Assembly: GCA_900552735.1 (NCBI GenBank)
Contig: USBA01000043.1
Span: forward strand, 1 to 12,001
Origin: an uncultured Collinsella sp.
Lineage (GTDB): Bacteria > Actinomycetota > Coriobacteriia > Coriobacteriales > Coriobacteriaceae
DNA length: 12,001 nt
Direction: 5' to 3'
The notes under the pieces are model-generated. The model was not told where the DNA came from. It did no database searches and saw only the letters and a program-made list of their open reading frames with translations. Both the position numbers and the translations under genes were made by a program. Positions within the stretch are counted from its first letter, which is position 1. Each line of letters starts with the position of its first letter. Below, piece after piece: positions 6,920 through 12,001 of this stretch.

Positions 6920-8461
6920 CTACTGTGCCGTACTGAGCGAGCGCTTGACTGCATCACGCCAGCCCGCAAGGTTTTGCTCGCGACGCTCGGCGGACATATG
7001 GGGAAGGAAGGTCCTAACGATCTGGGCATTTTGCTCCAGCTCTTCAAGGTCTTCCCAATAGCCGACGGCAAGACCCGCCAAGTACGCGGCACCGATTGCC
7101 GTGGTCTCCACCGTCTCGCATTGCAGCACGGGGATATCCAGCAGGTCGGCCTGGAATTGCATGATGAACTCGTTGCGCGAGGCACCGCCATCGACAGACA
7201 GGCGCTCAATCGAAAGCCCCACGTCCTGCTCCATGGCGCGCAGCACGTCGTAGCTCTGATATGCCATGGATTCGCAGGCGGCACGTACGATGGTCGCACG
7301 GCTCGAGGCGCCGGTCAGACCGCACACGATACCGCGGGCATGCGGGTCCCACCAGGGAGCACCCAAACCTGCAAAGGCGGGAACGAAGTAGCAGCCCTCG
7401 TTGTCGCTAATCGAAGCGGCGAGTTGTGCCGACTCGCTCACGCTCGAGATGATGCCCATGTTGTTGCGAAGCCAGTTCATCGTTGAACCGGCGGCAAAAA
7501 TAGAGCCCTCGAGCGCATAGCTGATCTTGCCGTCCGCAGCGATACCGATGGTGGAGACCAGGCCATTCTTGGATTCGACGATCTCGTCACCGGTGTTCAT
7601 GAGCATAAAGCAGCCCGTGCCATAGGTGTTTTTGGTCTGGCCGGGATAGAAGCAGCAGTGGCCGAACAGCGATGCCTGCTGGTCGCCCGCCACGCCCATG
7701 ATGGGCGGCATGTTGGTCATGATGTCGCTCGCGACGCGGCCGTAGTCGCCCGAGCTCCAGCGAACCTCGGGCATCATGGAACGTGGAACGTCAAAGAGCG
7801 CCAGCAGGTCGTCGTCCCAATCGAGCGTATGGATATTAAAGAGTGCCGTGCGGCTGGCATTGGTGTAGTCGGTGGCAAAGACCTGGCCGCCGGTGAGGTT
7901 GTAGATGAGCCAGGTGTCGATGGTGCCAAACATGAGGTCGCCCGCCGCCGCGCTCTCGCGTGCGCCGTCGACGTTGTCGAGAATCCACTGCACCTTGGAG
8001 GCCGAGAAATACGGGTCAAGCGTAAGTCCCGTGCGGGAGCGCACCAGCTCCTCGCAACCCTGTTCAACCAACGCGTCGATCGCCGGCGCGGTACGACGGC
8101 ACTGCCAGACGATGGCGTTATAGATGGGCTGGCCGCTCACGCGGTCCCAGACCACCGTGGTCTCGCGCTGGTTGGAGATGCCGATGGCGGCGATGCGATC
8201 GGAATGGATGCCGCTCTTAAACTGAACCTCCATCATCACGCCGATCTGGCTGGCAAGCACCTCCGTGGGATCCTGCTCCACCCAGCCGGGGCGCGGGAAG
8301 CTGGTTTTGACGCTACGACGTGCCTGCGCGACGATGCATCCGTACTCGTCGACGATGGTCGCAAGTACCGAGGTGGTGCCGCAGTCGAGCGCCATGATGT
8401 AGGAACCGCCAAAGTTAAACGAGGCATCTTCCATGCCCAGGCTGCCCAGATTCAACGACAT
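6920..8461 (-). CDS. glpK: Glycerol kinase
   Basis: FGGY-family kinase that phosphorylates glycerol to sn-glycerol 3-phosphate with ATP in the cytoplasm. The product has 513 residues. It has the N-terminal phosphate-binding loop ALDCGTTS at 24-31, substrate residues in NQRETTVVWD (R99, E100), W119 and Y151 (in DPYFSASK), the catalytic Asp D260 in VAGDQQASLFG, NTYGTG, and the second FGGY signature GGASRNE at 425-431. Most glycerol kinases have Gln where this one has Cys27 (DQGTTS). The N-terminus is about 15 residues longer than in the E. coli enzyme. ATG at 8459-8461 is preceded by AGAAGGG; the alternative Met10 has no binding site. It starts 13 bases after sua5, so the two are probably co-transcribed. 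No glpF or glpD is in the window. Confidence 0.95.
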   Translation of the reverse strand: MSLNLGSLGMEDASFNFGGSYIMALDCGTTSVLATIVDEYGCIVAQARRSVKTSFPRPGWVEQDPTEVLASQIGVMMEVQFKSGIHSDRIAAIGISNQRETTVVWDRVSGQPIYNAIVWQCRRTAPAIDALVEQGCEELVRSRTGLTLDPYFSASKVQWILDNVDGARESAAAGDLMFGTIDTWLIYNLTGGQVFATDYTNASRTALFNIHTLDWDDDLLALFDVPRSMMPEVRWSSGDYGRVASDIMTNMPPIMGVAGDQQASLFGHCCFYPGQTKNTYGTGCFMLMNTGDEIVESKNGLVSTIGIAADGKISYALEGSIFAAGSTMNWLRNNMGIISSVSESAQLAASISDNEGCYFVPAFAGLGAPWWDPHARGIVCGLTGASSRATIVRAACESMAYQSYDVLRAMEQDVGLSIERLSVDGGASRNEFIMQFQADLLDIPVLQCETVETTAIGAAYLAGLAVGYWEDLEELEQNAQIVRTFLPHMSAERREQNLAGWRDAVKRSLSTAQ

Positions 8462-8474
8462 CGCTTACACCCTT

Positions 8475-9218
8475 CTATTGCATCGGGTCGGACAGGACCC
8501 GCTCGATCTCTGATGCGGGAAGTGCGCCTTGGCGCAGGATCTGGAGCCCGCCATGCTTAAACGTCACGATGGTCGAGGCGTCGCGACACGGGGTCTCACC
8601 GGCGTCGACGGCAACATCGACCCCCTCCAGGATGCGACCCTCGACGGCGGCAAAGCTTGCCGGCGAAGGCGCGCCGTGCGTGTTGGCGCTCGTGCAGGCA
8701 AGGGGACTGCCGCAGGCGCGGATGAGCGCTTGGACCACGGGAGAGGCCGAAGCGCGCAGGGCCACGGTGTCGTCGGCAGCGCGCATAAAGGTCGGCACGC
8801 AGGGGGCTGCCTTGACCACGATAGTCAGGGCTCCCGGCCAGCATCGTCGCGCGAGTACGCGGGCATCTTCCGGGATATCCACGCCATAGCGGTCGAGTGC
8901 TTCGACGCCATCGACCAGCCAAGCGACGGTTTGCGTGAGCTCACGTTGCTTGAGAGTGAAGATACGGCGATAGCCGGTGCCGAGCGCAGGAACTGCGGCG
9001 CCATTGACGGCAGCCTGCGGATCGCGCGGCCACGATGGGAATTCGCTTGTATCTTGGGGCACGGCGTCCGAGAAGGCGTTGACTGCCACGGCGACACCGT
9101 AGACGGTCTCGGTCGGAATCAAGGCCAGGCCGCCGCGGCCGAGCACCTCGGCCGTGCGCTCGACGGCAAGCCGATGCGGCTCGCGCGTTCCCTCGTATAC
9201 CCGATAGACCGTCTGCAT
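8475..9218 (-). CDS. Threonylcarbamoyl-AMP synthase (Sua5/YrdC/YwlC family)
   Basis: Makes threonylcarbamoyl-AMP from threonine, bicarbonate and ATP, the first step of t6A modification at position 37 of ANN-decoding tRNAs. The 247-residue product shows PTETVYG at 35-41, the K-x-R motif LKQR at 89-92, the RCWPGALTIVVK segment, and TSAN at 176-179, the pattern of the YrdC core. Its length suits a single core domain plus extras and does not include the C-terminal Sua5 domain. A Pro/Ala-rich stretch of about 30 residues (53-82) separates PTETVYG from LKQR, where most homologues have a short helix. ATG at 9216-9218 has AAGGGG about 11 bases upstream. The usual partner prmC is on the same strand, separated by hicAB. 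Confidence 0.9.
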   Translation of the reverse strand: MQTVYRVYEGTREPHRLAVERTAEVLGRGGLALIPTETVYGVAVAVNAFSDAVPQDTSEFPSWPRDPQAAVNGAAVPALGTGYRRIFTLKQRELTQTVAWLVDGVEALDRYGVDIPEDARVLARRCWPGALTIVVKAAPCVPTFMRAADDTVALRASASPVVQALIRACGSPLACTSANTHGAPSPASFAAVEGRILEGVDVAVDAGETPCRDASTIVTFKHGGLQILRQGALPASEIERVLSDPMQ

Positions 9219-9352
9219 GCGTATGCCAGCCCCTTACGCTCCGGTGCAAGTTTGTTTACTGTGGGGCATTCTCGCACGAAACATTCAACCTATTTGCCCA
9301 GAGCGCATGTTGGTTTGGTGAGCGGCTCTAGTAGTCGGTGAAAGTGAGGGGG

Positions 9353-9799
9353 TTATTGGAAGGCTACAGACTTCTTTGGTCTTCCGGCGTGACGTTCTTG
9401 GGCGGCGTAGCGCTCGATGCTGTCTATTGTTATCATCCGACGGCCATCGACGAGTTCAACATCGAGCTTTCCGGCTTTGACCAGCGCGGTAATCCGCGGA
9501 GCGGAGACTTTGAGGTCCAGCGCCGCGTCTTTAAATGTTCGGCACGCCGCTTCCCGAGCGTCCTCGTAGTCGATTTCGACTGAAAGGGCCACGACCTCGG
9601 CCGAACGTTCGTACCCTGCCGGAGTCAAACCGTTGTTGAGGTCGTCGGCCAAAAACGCCATCAGCGCCTCGGTGGCATGGGCAATCGCTTCTTCGCGCGT
9701 ATCGCCATCGGCAAAAGCGCCGGGAATCTGCGGGAAGCTGGCGCAGTACCCGTCGTCTTCTTTTATGAGAACGCAGTCATAGGTAAATCGCTGCCTCAT
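9353..9799 (-). CDS. hicB: HicB-family antitoxin with a helix-turn-helix C-terminus
   Basis: Antitoxin that neutralises the HicA ribonuclease and represses its own operon. The 148-residue product begins with the degenerate RNase-like HicB fold: FTYDCVLIKEDDGYCASFPQIPG, then FADGDTREEAIAHATEAL, which is diagnostic. The C-terminal part (about 84-140) is not the usual ribbon-helix-helix or Cro-like tail. It reads as an excisionase/MerR-like winged helix: FKDAALDLKVSAPRITALVKAG, then GRRMITIDSIERYA. It ends with a basic segment (RHAGRPKK). The ATG at 9797-9799 has GGAGG four bases upstream; a longer frame to 9844 would overlap hicA and lacks such a site. It follows the hicA stop by 11 bases. Confidence 0.88.
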   Translation of the reverse strand: MRQRFTYDCVLIKEDDGYCASFPQIPGAFADGDTREEAIAHATEALMAFLADDLNNGLTPAGYERSAEVVALSVEIDYEDAREAACRTFKDAALDLKVSAPRITALVKAGKLDVELVDGRRMITIDSIERYAAQERHAGRPKKSVAFQ

Positions 9800-9810
9800 T
9801 TTGCCTCCAA

Positions 9811-9996
9811 CTACCATCCAGCTTGGCGACGAATACTTGCCCATGTGCCCTTCTTTGGTCGATCGCCACCAGAGCCGTTCACGGTGACAACACGGTCGCC
9901 AGAAACATACTTAGCATGACTACCGACTTGCGCGACCTTCACGAATCCATCGTGCTTGAGTAGGGCAATGATTTCCCGAAAGGTAGGAGGTTGCAT
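9811..9996 (-). CDS. hicA: HicA-family mRNA interferase toxin
   Basis: Small double-stranded-RNA-binding-fold ribonuclease that cleaves mRNA when HicB is lost. The 61-residue product has the expected order: TFREIIALLKHDGFVKVAQVGSHAKY with the catalytic His in GSH (near residue 27), a beta-hairpin (GDRVVTVNG), and the C-terminal KKGTWASIRRQAGW, matching the family ending (KGT..SILRQAG). The key His is present, so the toxin looks intact. The order toxin then antitoxin is usual for hicAB. ATG at 9994-9996 has AGAGGT six bases upstream. The local DNA is clearly richer in A and T than its neighbours, which suggests acquisition. Confidence 0.9.
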   Translation of the reverse strand: MQPPTFREIIALLKHDGFVKVAQVGSHAKYVSGDRVVTVNGSGGDRPKKGTWASIRRQAGW

Positions 9997-10020
9997 GGGC
10001 CGACCTCTTTCAGCCGTCCT

Positions 10021-10042
10021 AATTATAAACTAGTTTATAATT
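10021..10042. promoter_or_regulatory. Perfect 22-bp palindrome, likely HicB operator
   Basis: The half AATTATAAACT is followed at once by its exact reverse complement AGTTTATAATT. It covers the -10 box and spacer of the hicAB promoter, where a bound dimer would block RNA polymerase. Autoregulation by HicB is known for the family; binding at this site is inferred from position and symmetry. Confidence 0.7.
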
Positions 10043-10050
10043 TTTGCTAA
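10022..10050 (-). promoter_or_regulatory. hicAB promoter
   Basis: On the minus strand, TTAGCA (10045-10050, four of six consensus bases) and a perfect TATAAT (10022-10027) are separated by exactly 17 bases. Transcription would start near 10015, giving a leader of under 20 bases before hicA that contains its AGAGGT site. The -10 box and most of the spacer lie inside the large palindrome. Confidence 0.75.
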
Positions 10051-10057
10051 CCAGTTA
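10048..10057. promoter_or_regulatory. Second, weaker operator-like box
   Basis: TAACCAGTTA repeats the symmetric core of the large palindrome (AACTGGTT on the minus strand against AACTAGTT), and its centre lies 21 bp, two helical turns, from the centre of the first. It overlaps the -35 box. Confidence 0.4.
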
Positions 10058-10071
10058 ATAAATATTACTGG
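10051..10071. repeat. Inverted repeat at the end of prmC
   Basis: CCAGT (10051-10055) and ACTGG (10067-10071) flank an A/T-only centre of 11 bases and include the prmC stop codon. Too short and lacking a T run for a convincing terminator; it could be part of the hicAB operator region. Confidence 0.25.
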
Positions 10072-11315
10072 CGCTGTTTGGGCTCGGTGACGATGGCTCG
10101 GACGATGCGGGGGCGATCGGTGAGGTCGCGGACGATGCGCACGTCCGAGAGACCCGCCTGGCGACAGAGCTCGGCGGCGGCGTCGAGGGCACCCTCGTAG
10201 AGCTCGCAGGCAAACAGGCCGCCGGCGCGCAGCTTGTAAGGCGCCGCATTGAGCAGGCGGCGGAAGATATCGAGGCCGTCGGCGCCGCCCTCAAGCGCCA
10301 GGTCGGGCTCGAAGTCCTTGACCTCGTGCGGCAGTGAGCGCATGACGTCGGTCGGAATGTAGGGCGGATTGGAGACAAGCACATCAAAGGTGCCCCACTC
10401 TTCGCGGGGAATGGAACTCACCAGGTTGGTGAGGCTAAAGGCGACCTCATCGGATGTGAGACCGAGCGCGTCGCGGTTTTTGGTGGCCAGATCGATAGCG
10501 CGCGGCTCGATATCGGTGGCGGTGCAGGTAACGTGGCCGCGGCGCTCCCAGGCAAGGGAGAGCGAGATGCAGCCCGTGCCGCAGCCGACCTCGAGAACGC
10601 GGGCGATGCGGGGCTCGGCTGGGGCAGGCGAAGCGGCATCCTGAGCTGAAGCCGTCTCCTGGTCGGCACCCTCGATGGCGATGCCGTATTCGTCGAGCTC
10701 GGACTCGGCGGCTTCCGCGACTTCGGCTTCTGCTGCCTGCGCGGCGGCCTCCTCGGCCTCGCGGTCGGCCAGCTCCTCGGCATAGGCACGGCTGCCGAGC
10801 ACGTCGCTACCCAGCGCAGCCTCATCGGCGGCCGTCAGGTTGGCGGCACGGCGCTCGGCGGTCGCGCGTTCGTCTGCCAGCGCGGCCTCAGCCTTGCGTG
10901 CCTCCTCGACCTCATCGTTCCAAGGCAGCTCAACACGCTGACGGGCAGCAGCCTCGGGGCTCAGCACCTCGGCATCCAGATAATTGAGGACTTCCTCGAC
11001 GAGCATCTCGGTCTCGGGACGCGGAATGAGTACGCCGGGGGCGCACGCGACGTCGATCATGCGGAACTGCGTGCTGCCGGTGATGTACTGCAGCGGCTCG
11101 CCCTTGGCGCGGCGGACGACCGCCGCGTGCATGGTCTCGAGCTGCGCCGCATCGAGCGTCTCGTCCATACGCATATATAAGTCGATGCGCGCCAGACCCG
11201 TGGCAGCGCAGAGCAGCCACTCGGCAGAAAGTCGGGGGTGTTCCTCGCCGCGCTCGGCCAGGTACTCCTTGGTCCACTCGAGACAACGCTTGATGGTCCA
11301 GATCTCGTTTGCCAT
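10065..11315 (-). CDS. prmC: Release factor glutamine methyltransferase with a large internal insert
   Basis: SAM-dependent enzyme that methylates the Gln of the GGQ motif in release factors RF1 and RF2. The N-terminal helical domain (residues 1-95) contains KGEPLQYITGSTQF and is followed by IPRPETEMLVE (97-107). The Rossmann domain holds the SAM loop EVGCGTGCISLSLA at 242-255 and the catalytic NPPY at 316-319. The product has 416 residues against about 280 for the family. The excess is a stretch at roughly 114-236, rich in Ala and Glu, between the PETE motif and the SAM loop. ATG at 11313-11315 has AGGGGAGG just upstream; extending to 11390 adds residues with no binding site. prfA, its usual partner, is not seen in the window. 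Confidence 0.93.
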   Translation of the reverse strand: MANEIWTIKRCLEWTKEYLAERGEEHPRLSAEWLLCAATGLARIDLYMRMDETLDAAQLETMHAAVVRRAKGEPLQYITGSTQFRMIDVACAPGVLIPRPETEMLVEEVLNYLDAEVLSPEAAARQRVELPWNDEVEEARKAEAALADERATAERRAANLTAADEAALGSDVLGSRAYAEELADREAEEAAAQAAEAEVAEAAESELDEYGIAIEGADQETASAQDAASPAPAEPRIARVLEVGCGTGCISLSLAWERRGHVTCTATDIEPRAIDLATKNRDALGLTSDEVAFSLTNLVSSIPREEWGTFDVLVSNPPYIPTDVMRSLPHEVKDFEPDLALEGGADGLDIFRRLLNAAPYKLRAGGLFACELYEGALDAAAELCRQAGLSDVRIVRDLTDRPRIVRAIVTEPKQRQ

Positions 11316-11363
11316 GGGGTCCTCCCCTCTTAAGCGCCGGGCGGCGCGCGAATGTCGGAGCAG

Positions 11364-11390
11364 ATTGTAAGCGAGGCCAGCGCTTGGCAA
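11364..11390 (-). promoter_or_regulatory. Possible prmC promoter
   Basis: On the minus strand, TTGCCA (11385-11390) and TACAAT (11364-11369) each match the consensus at five of six bases. The 15-base spacer is shorter than ideal, which lowers confidence. It would give a leader of about 40 bases before the prmC ATG. Confidence 0.4.
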
Positions 11391-11489
11391 GGGACGATTG
11401 AAGGCGATTATCGAGAATCAGCCCAGATTTTTGCTTGGAGCCCACCTGAAGTGTTCATTCGTCGACGTCTAAATCTGCATCCGTCAAGC

Positions 11490-11511
11490 TTTTGGCAAGG
11501 TTGCCCCAAAA
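11490..11511. repeat. Hairpin flanked by A and T runs
   Basis: TTTTGGCA and TGCC plus AAAA pair across a four-base loop with a two-base CC bulge. It lies about 175 bases upstream of prmC. Confidence 0.3.
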
Positions 11512-11530
11512 CTAACCAATATCTAACCAA
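11512..11530. repeat. Paired direct repeat CTAACCAA
   Basis: CTAACCAA occurs at 11512-11519 and 11523-11530, a spacing of 11 bases or about one helical turn. Such spacing is common for regulator binding sites; no regulator is identified. Confidence 0.4.
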
Positions 11531-11546
11531 ACGCTTGCCACATCGC

Positions 11547-11565
11547 TTGACGCGCGACGCGTCAA
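11547..11565. repeat. Perfect 8-bp hairpin
   Basis: TTGACGCG and CGCGTCAA are separated by only three bases (CGA). The structure abuts the terminator-like repeat next to it, sharing two bases. Confidence 0.5.
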
Positions 11566-11596
11566 AAATCGCCCCACGACTTCTTGGACGATTTTT
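11564..11596. terminator. Bidirectional terminator-like repeat
   Basis: An 11-bp stem (one G-U pair on the minus strand) with an 11-base loop. Its outer ends are AAAAATCG and CGATTTTT, so a T run ends the stem on either strand. It could end transcripts coming from the right before prmC, or a plus-strand transcript. The T run pairs with the A run, so strength is uncertain. Confidence 0.5.
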
Positions 11597-11625
11597 CGAG
11601 CAATATTTCCAATAGCAGATGCACA

Positions 11626-11661
11626 CCGTTAATTGCTTTAAGCAGGTAGACAGTTTAACGG
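11626..11661. repeat. Inverted repeat CCGTTAA/TTAACGG
   Basis: CCGTTAA (11626-11632) and TTAACGG (11655-11661) pair perfectly. The 22-base interior contains a smaller palindrome, TGCTTTAAGCA (11634-11644). Confidence 0.35.
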
Positions 11662-11843
11662 CCATCAAAGCCGATCGAACAACATCTCAAAGCAATAAGC
11701 CCAACCAAGCCGTTTAAGAACGTCCCCAATGACCACCTCTAAGGCGCCGCAGGTTGAGCATACCGCATCCAGAACAAGGCAACGCCGCAGGTAGAGGACG
11801 GACAGCGAGCGGGTCGCATTTGAGACAAGGTGACGTGAAACGA

Positions 11844-11872
11844 AAGGGCGCTGACCTTCTGGTCGCGCCCTT
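11844..11872 (-). terminator. Strong terminator-like hairpin
   Basis: AAGGGCGC and GCGCCCTT form an 8-bp stem that continues, after one bulged base, into GACC/GGTC around a four-base loop, twelve pairs in all. On the minus strand it is followed by TCGTTTC, a short T-rich tail. It would end a transcript entering from the right edge. Confidence 0.5.
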
Positions 11873-11921
11873 GAAGTTGAACGTCAGATTGTCCAAATGC
11901 GGCCCGCGCAGCGTCGGCTGG

Positions 11922-11945
11922 TCCGCCGTTCGGTAGAACGGCGGA
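11922..11945. repeat. Perfect 10-bp hairpin
   Basis: TCCGCCGTTC and GAACGGCGGA pair without mismatch around a four-base loop (GGTA on the plus strand). No T run follows on either strand. The stem is long for chance and may belong to a structured RNA or a repeat unit. Confidence 0.5.
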
Positions 11946-12001
11946 ACCGTCCGGTCATGCCTTGCCGTTTGAATGACAAAATGTCGCTCTGGGCGGCGCG
12001 C

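Larger units (their letters stand above)
11316..12001. other. Hairpin-rich region upstream of prmC without a convincing gene
   Basis: About 690 bases with only short open frames (up to 87 codons) on both strands, none with a recognisable domain or a well-placed ribosome binding site. It holds the possible prmC promoter, at least five inverted repeats, two direct repeats 8 bases long at an 11-base spacing, and two copies of CGCCGCAGGT (11745-11754 and 11783-11792). Base composition is mixed: A/T-rich from about 11400 to 11700, GC-rich after 11740. It may contain a small RNA, decayed mobile DNA or 3' ends of genes lying to the right. Confidence 0.6.

Noticed and set aside
7658..8560. A 300-codon open frame on the plus strand opposite glpK
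   Set aside because: It crosses the glpK/sua5 boundary antisense to both and has no recognisable motif.
9800..9844. A longer N-terminus for hicB overlapping hicA
   Set aside because: The downstream ATG has GGAGG four bases away and yields the usual HicB start; the extension has no family resemblance.
10021..10042. The 22-bp palindrome read as an intrinsic terminator of prmC
   Set aside because: It is almost all A and T, so a hairpin would be weak, and it coincides with a near-consensus promoter.
11316..11390. A longer N-terminus for prmC
   Set aside because: No binding site supports it, it overlaps the possible promoter, and family similarity begins at the ATG at 11313-11315.
11408..11668. 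An 86-codon minus-strand frame in the region upstream of prmC, with an 87-codon plus-strand frame over part of it
   Set aside because: Both are Arg/Cys-rich or composition-driven, lack ribosome binding sites and cross strong inverted repeats.

Overview
The window carries part of a high-GC bacterial chromosome in which every recognisable gene lies on the minus strand, so transcription runs from right to left. GC-rich codon use, GTG starts and a prmC, sua5, upp, atp gene order point to an Actinomycetota genome. The protein sequences look most like Coriobacteriia (Collinsella or relatives). That placement is an inference from reading, not from a search.

Layout in transcription order (right to left): about 690 bases without a convincing gene but rich in inverted repeats (11316-12001); prmC, with a large Ala/Glu-rich insert; a hicAB toxin-antitoxin pair with a strong promoter lying on a perfect 22-bp palindrome; sua5, closely followed by glpK; a 123-base gap with a compact hairpin; upp; a 281-base gap holding the likely atp promoter; then the F1Fo ATP synthase operon: an atpI-position membrane protein, atpB (a), atpE (c), atpF (b), atpH (delta), atpA (alpha), atpG (gamma) and atpD (beta). 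atpD runs off the left edge; atpC is presumably beyond it.

The atp genes are tightly packed. atpH/atpA and atpG/atpD share a TAATG stop-start, atpF/atpH overlap by 11 bases, and the only sizeable internal gap (124 bases) precedes atpE, where a hairpin and a strong ribosome binding site may raise expression of the multicopy c subunit. Together these genes encode the membrane rotor and stator (a, b, c) and the catalytic head (alpha, beta, gamma, delta). Upp salvages uracil, GlpK feeds glycerol into central metabolism, Sua5 makes the threonylcarbamoyl-AMP used for tRNA t6A, and PrmC methylates release factors. prmC, sua5, upp and atp are neighbours or near neighbours in many Gram-positive bacteria, so hicAB and glpK look like insertions into an old housekeeping block.

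No wholly new system is evident. The observations most worth a second look are the hicAB control region with two operator-like boxes 21 bp apart and an excisionase-like HicB C-terminus, the 120-residue insert in PrmC, the signal-peptide-like start of subunit b, the insertion in Sua5, and the hairpin-rich right edge. No tRNA, rRNA, CRISPR array or transposase gene was seen.
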